Of a DNA stretch of 13,628 nt, positions 13,587-13,628 are shown one piece after another. The stretch is from Planctomycetota bacterium (GTDB taxonomy: Bacteria > Planctomycetota > Phycisphaerae > WQYP01). The translations under genes and the position numbers were made by a program. A model generated the notes under the pieces. It was not told the DNA's origin. It was given only the letters and a program-made list of their open reading frames with translations, and made no database searches. The stretch covers positions 1 to 13,628 of the forward strand of contig JAJZEY010000200.1 of assembly GCA_021805585.1 (NCBI GenBank), written 5' to 3'. How positions within the stretch are numbered: the first letter of the stretch is position 1; each line of letters begins with the position of its first letter.

Positions 13587-13610
13587 GGTGAATCACCATT
13601 TCACGCGTGA
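13587..13610. promoter_or_regulatory. Adjacent palindromes with GTGA/TCAC half-sites
   Basis: GGTGAATCACC (13587-13597) and the perfect palindrome TCACGCGTGA (13601-13610) are three bases apart and share the half-site GTGA/TCAC. They may form an operator for a gene starting beyond the right edge or for a minus-strand ORF. No bound factor is known. Confidence 0.3.
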
Positions 13611-13628
13611 TCCGCCGATGCGATCAGC

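Larger units (their letters stand above)
13324..13628. other. Terminal non-coding stretch with direct repeat and palindromes
   Basis: A plus-strand frame (13320-13610) and a minus-strand frame (12976-13599) both cover this stretch. Neither has a ribosome binding site or a recognisable product, and the second runs antisense through the polymerase gene. The repeat at 13461-13553 makes both translate into short repeated peptides. An ATG at 13618 (+) might begin a gene beyond the window. Confidence 0.5.

Noticed and set aside
12976..13599. 207-codon minus-strand frame with repeated KPA-type peptide
   Set aside because: Most of it runs antisense through the polymerase gene, there is no good ribosome binding site, and the repeat is explained by the DNA repeat.
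13320..13610. 96-codon plus-strand frame after the polymerase gene
   Set aside because: TTG start overlapping the previous stop, no ribosome binding site, proline/tryptophan repeats derived from the DNA repeat.

Overview
The window looks like chromosomal DNA of a free-living planctomycete-type bacterium (moderately high GC, Shine-Dalgarno starts, large intergenic gaps). The assignment rests on family recognition only: a DUF2617-family protein, a helical periplasmic-type protein of a kind I associate with Planctomycetes beside an ECF sigma factor, and secreted polysaccharide-active proteins. No phage, transposase, CRISPR array, tRNA or rRNA was seen.

Layout. 2-736 (+) is the 3' end of a secreted beta-helix (pectate-lyase-like) protein cut by the window edge. 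On the minus strand follow hisI (histidine biosynthesis, 1041-1460) and, upstream of it, a DUF2617 gene (1578-2153). A 27-bp near-perfect AT-rich palindrome sits directly in front of hisI. A 650-bp divergent gap (2154-2806) holds a 12-codon mini-ORF with a strong ribosome binding site, flanked by three hairpins, and an operator-like inverted repeat before a gamma-carbonic anhydrase (2807-3355, +). Next is a tightly coupled ABC importer operon of the BtuFCD/FecBCD type (lipoprotein 3468-4376, permease 4373-5425, ATPase 5416-6228), closed by a hairpin. Then come a small cupin (6455-6838) and a 58-residue basic protein (6904-7080) with its own ribosome binding site.

From 7195 to 11630 the genes lie on the minus strand. 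In transcription order these are a VOC/glyoxalase-fold protein, an ECF sigma factor, a membrane anti-sigma-like protein overlapping it, a 232-aa membrane-anchored helical protein, a secreted GH16 glucanase and a DinB-family protein. The sigma/anti-sigma/helical protein/GH16 stretch is the best candidate for an undescribed unit: an envelope-sensing circuit with a surface polysaccharide hydrolase as possible output. The anti-sigma-like protein appears to have lost both Cys ligands of its zinc motif. The 324-bp gap inside this stretch carries heptameric AT-rich repeats in inverted orientation.

11905-13323 (+) encodes a polytopic O-antigen ligase/Wzy-like polymerase with no other glycan genes in view. 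The last 300 bases hold two 36-bp copies of a repeat with 57-bp period and a pair of GTGA/TCAC palindromes, with no convincing gene.

All calls come from reading translations and motifs by eye; no database search was run.
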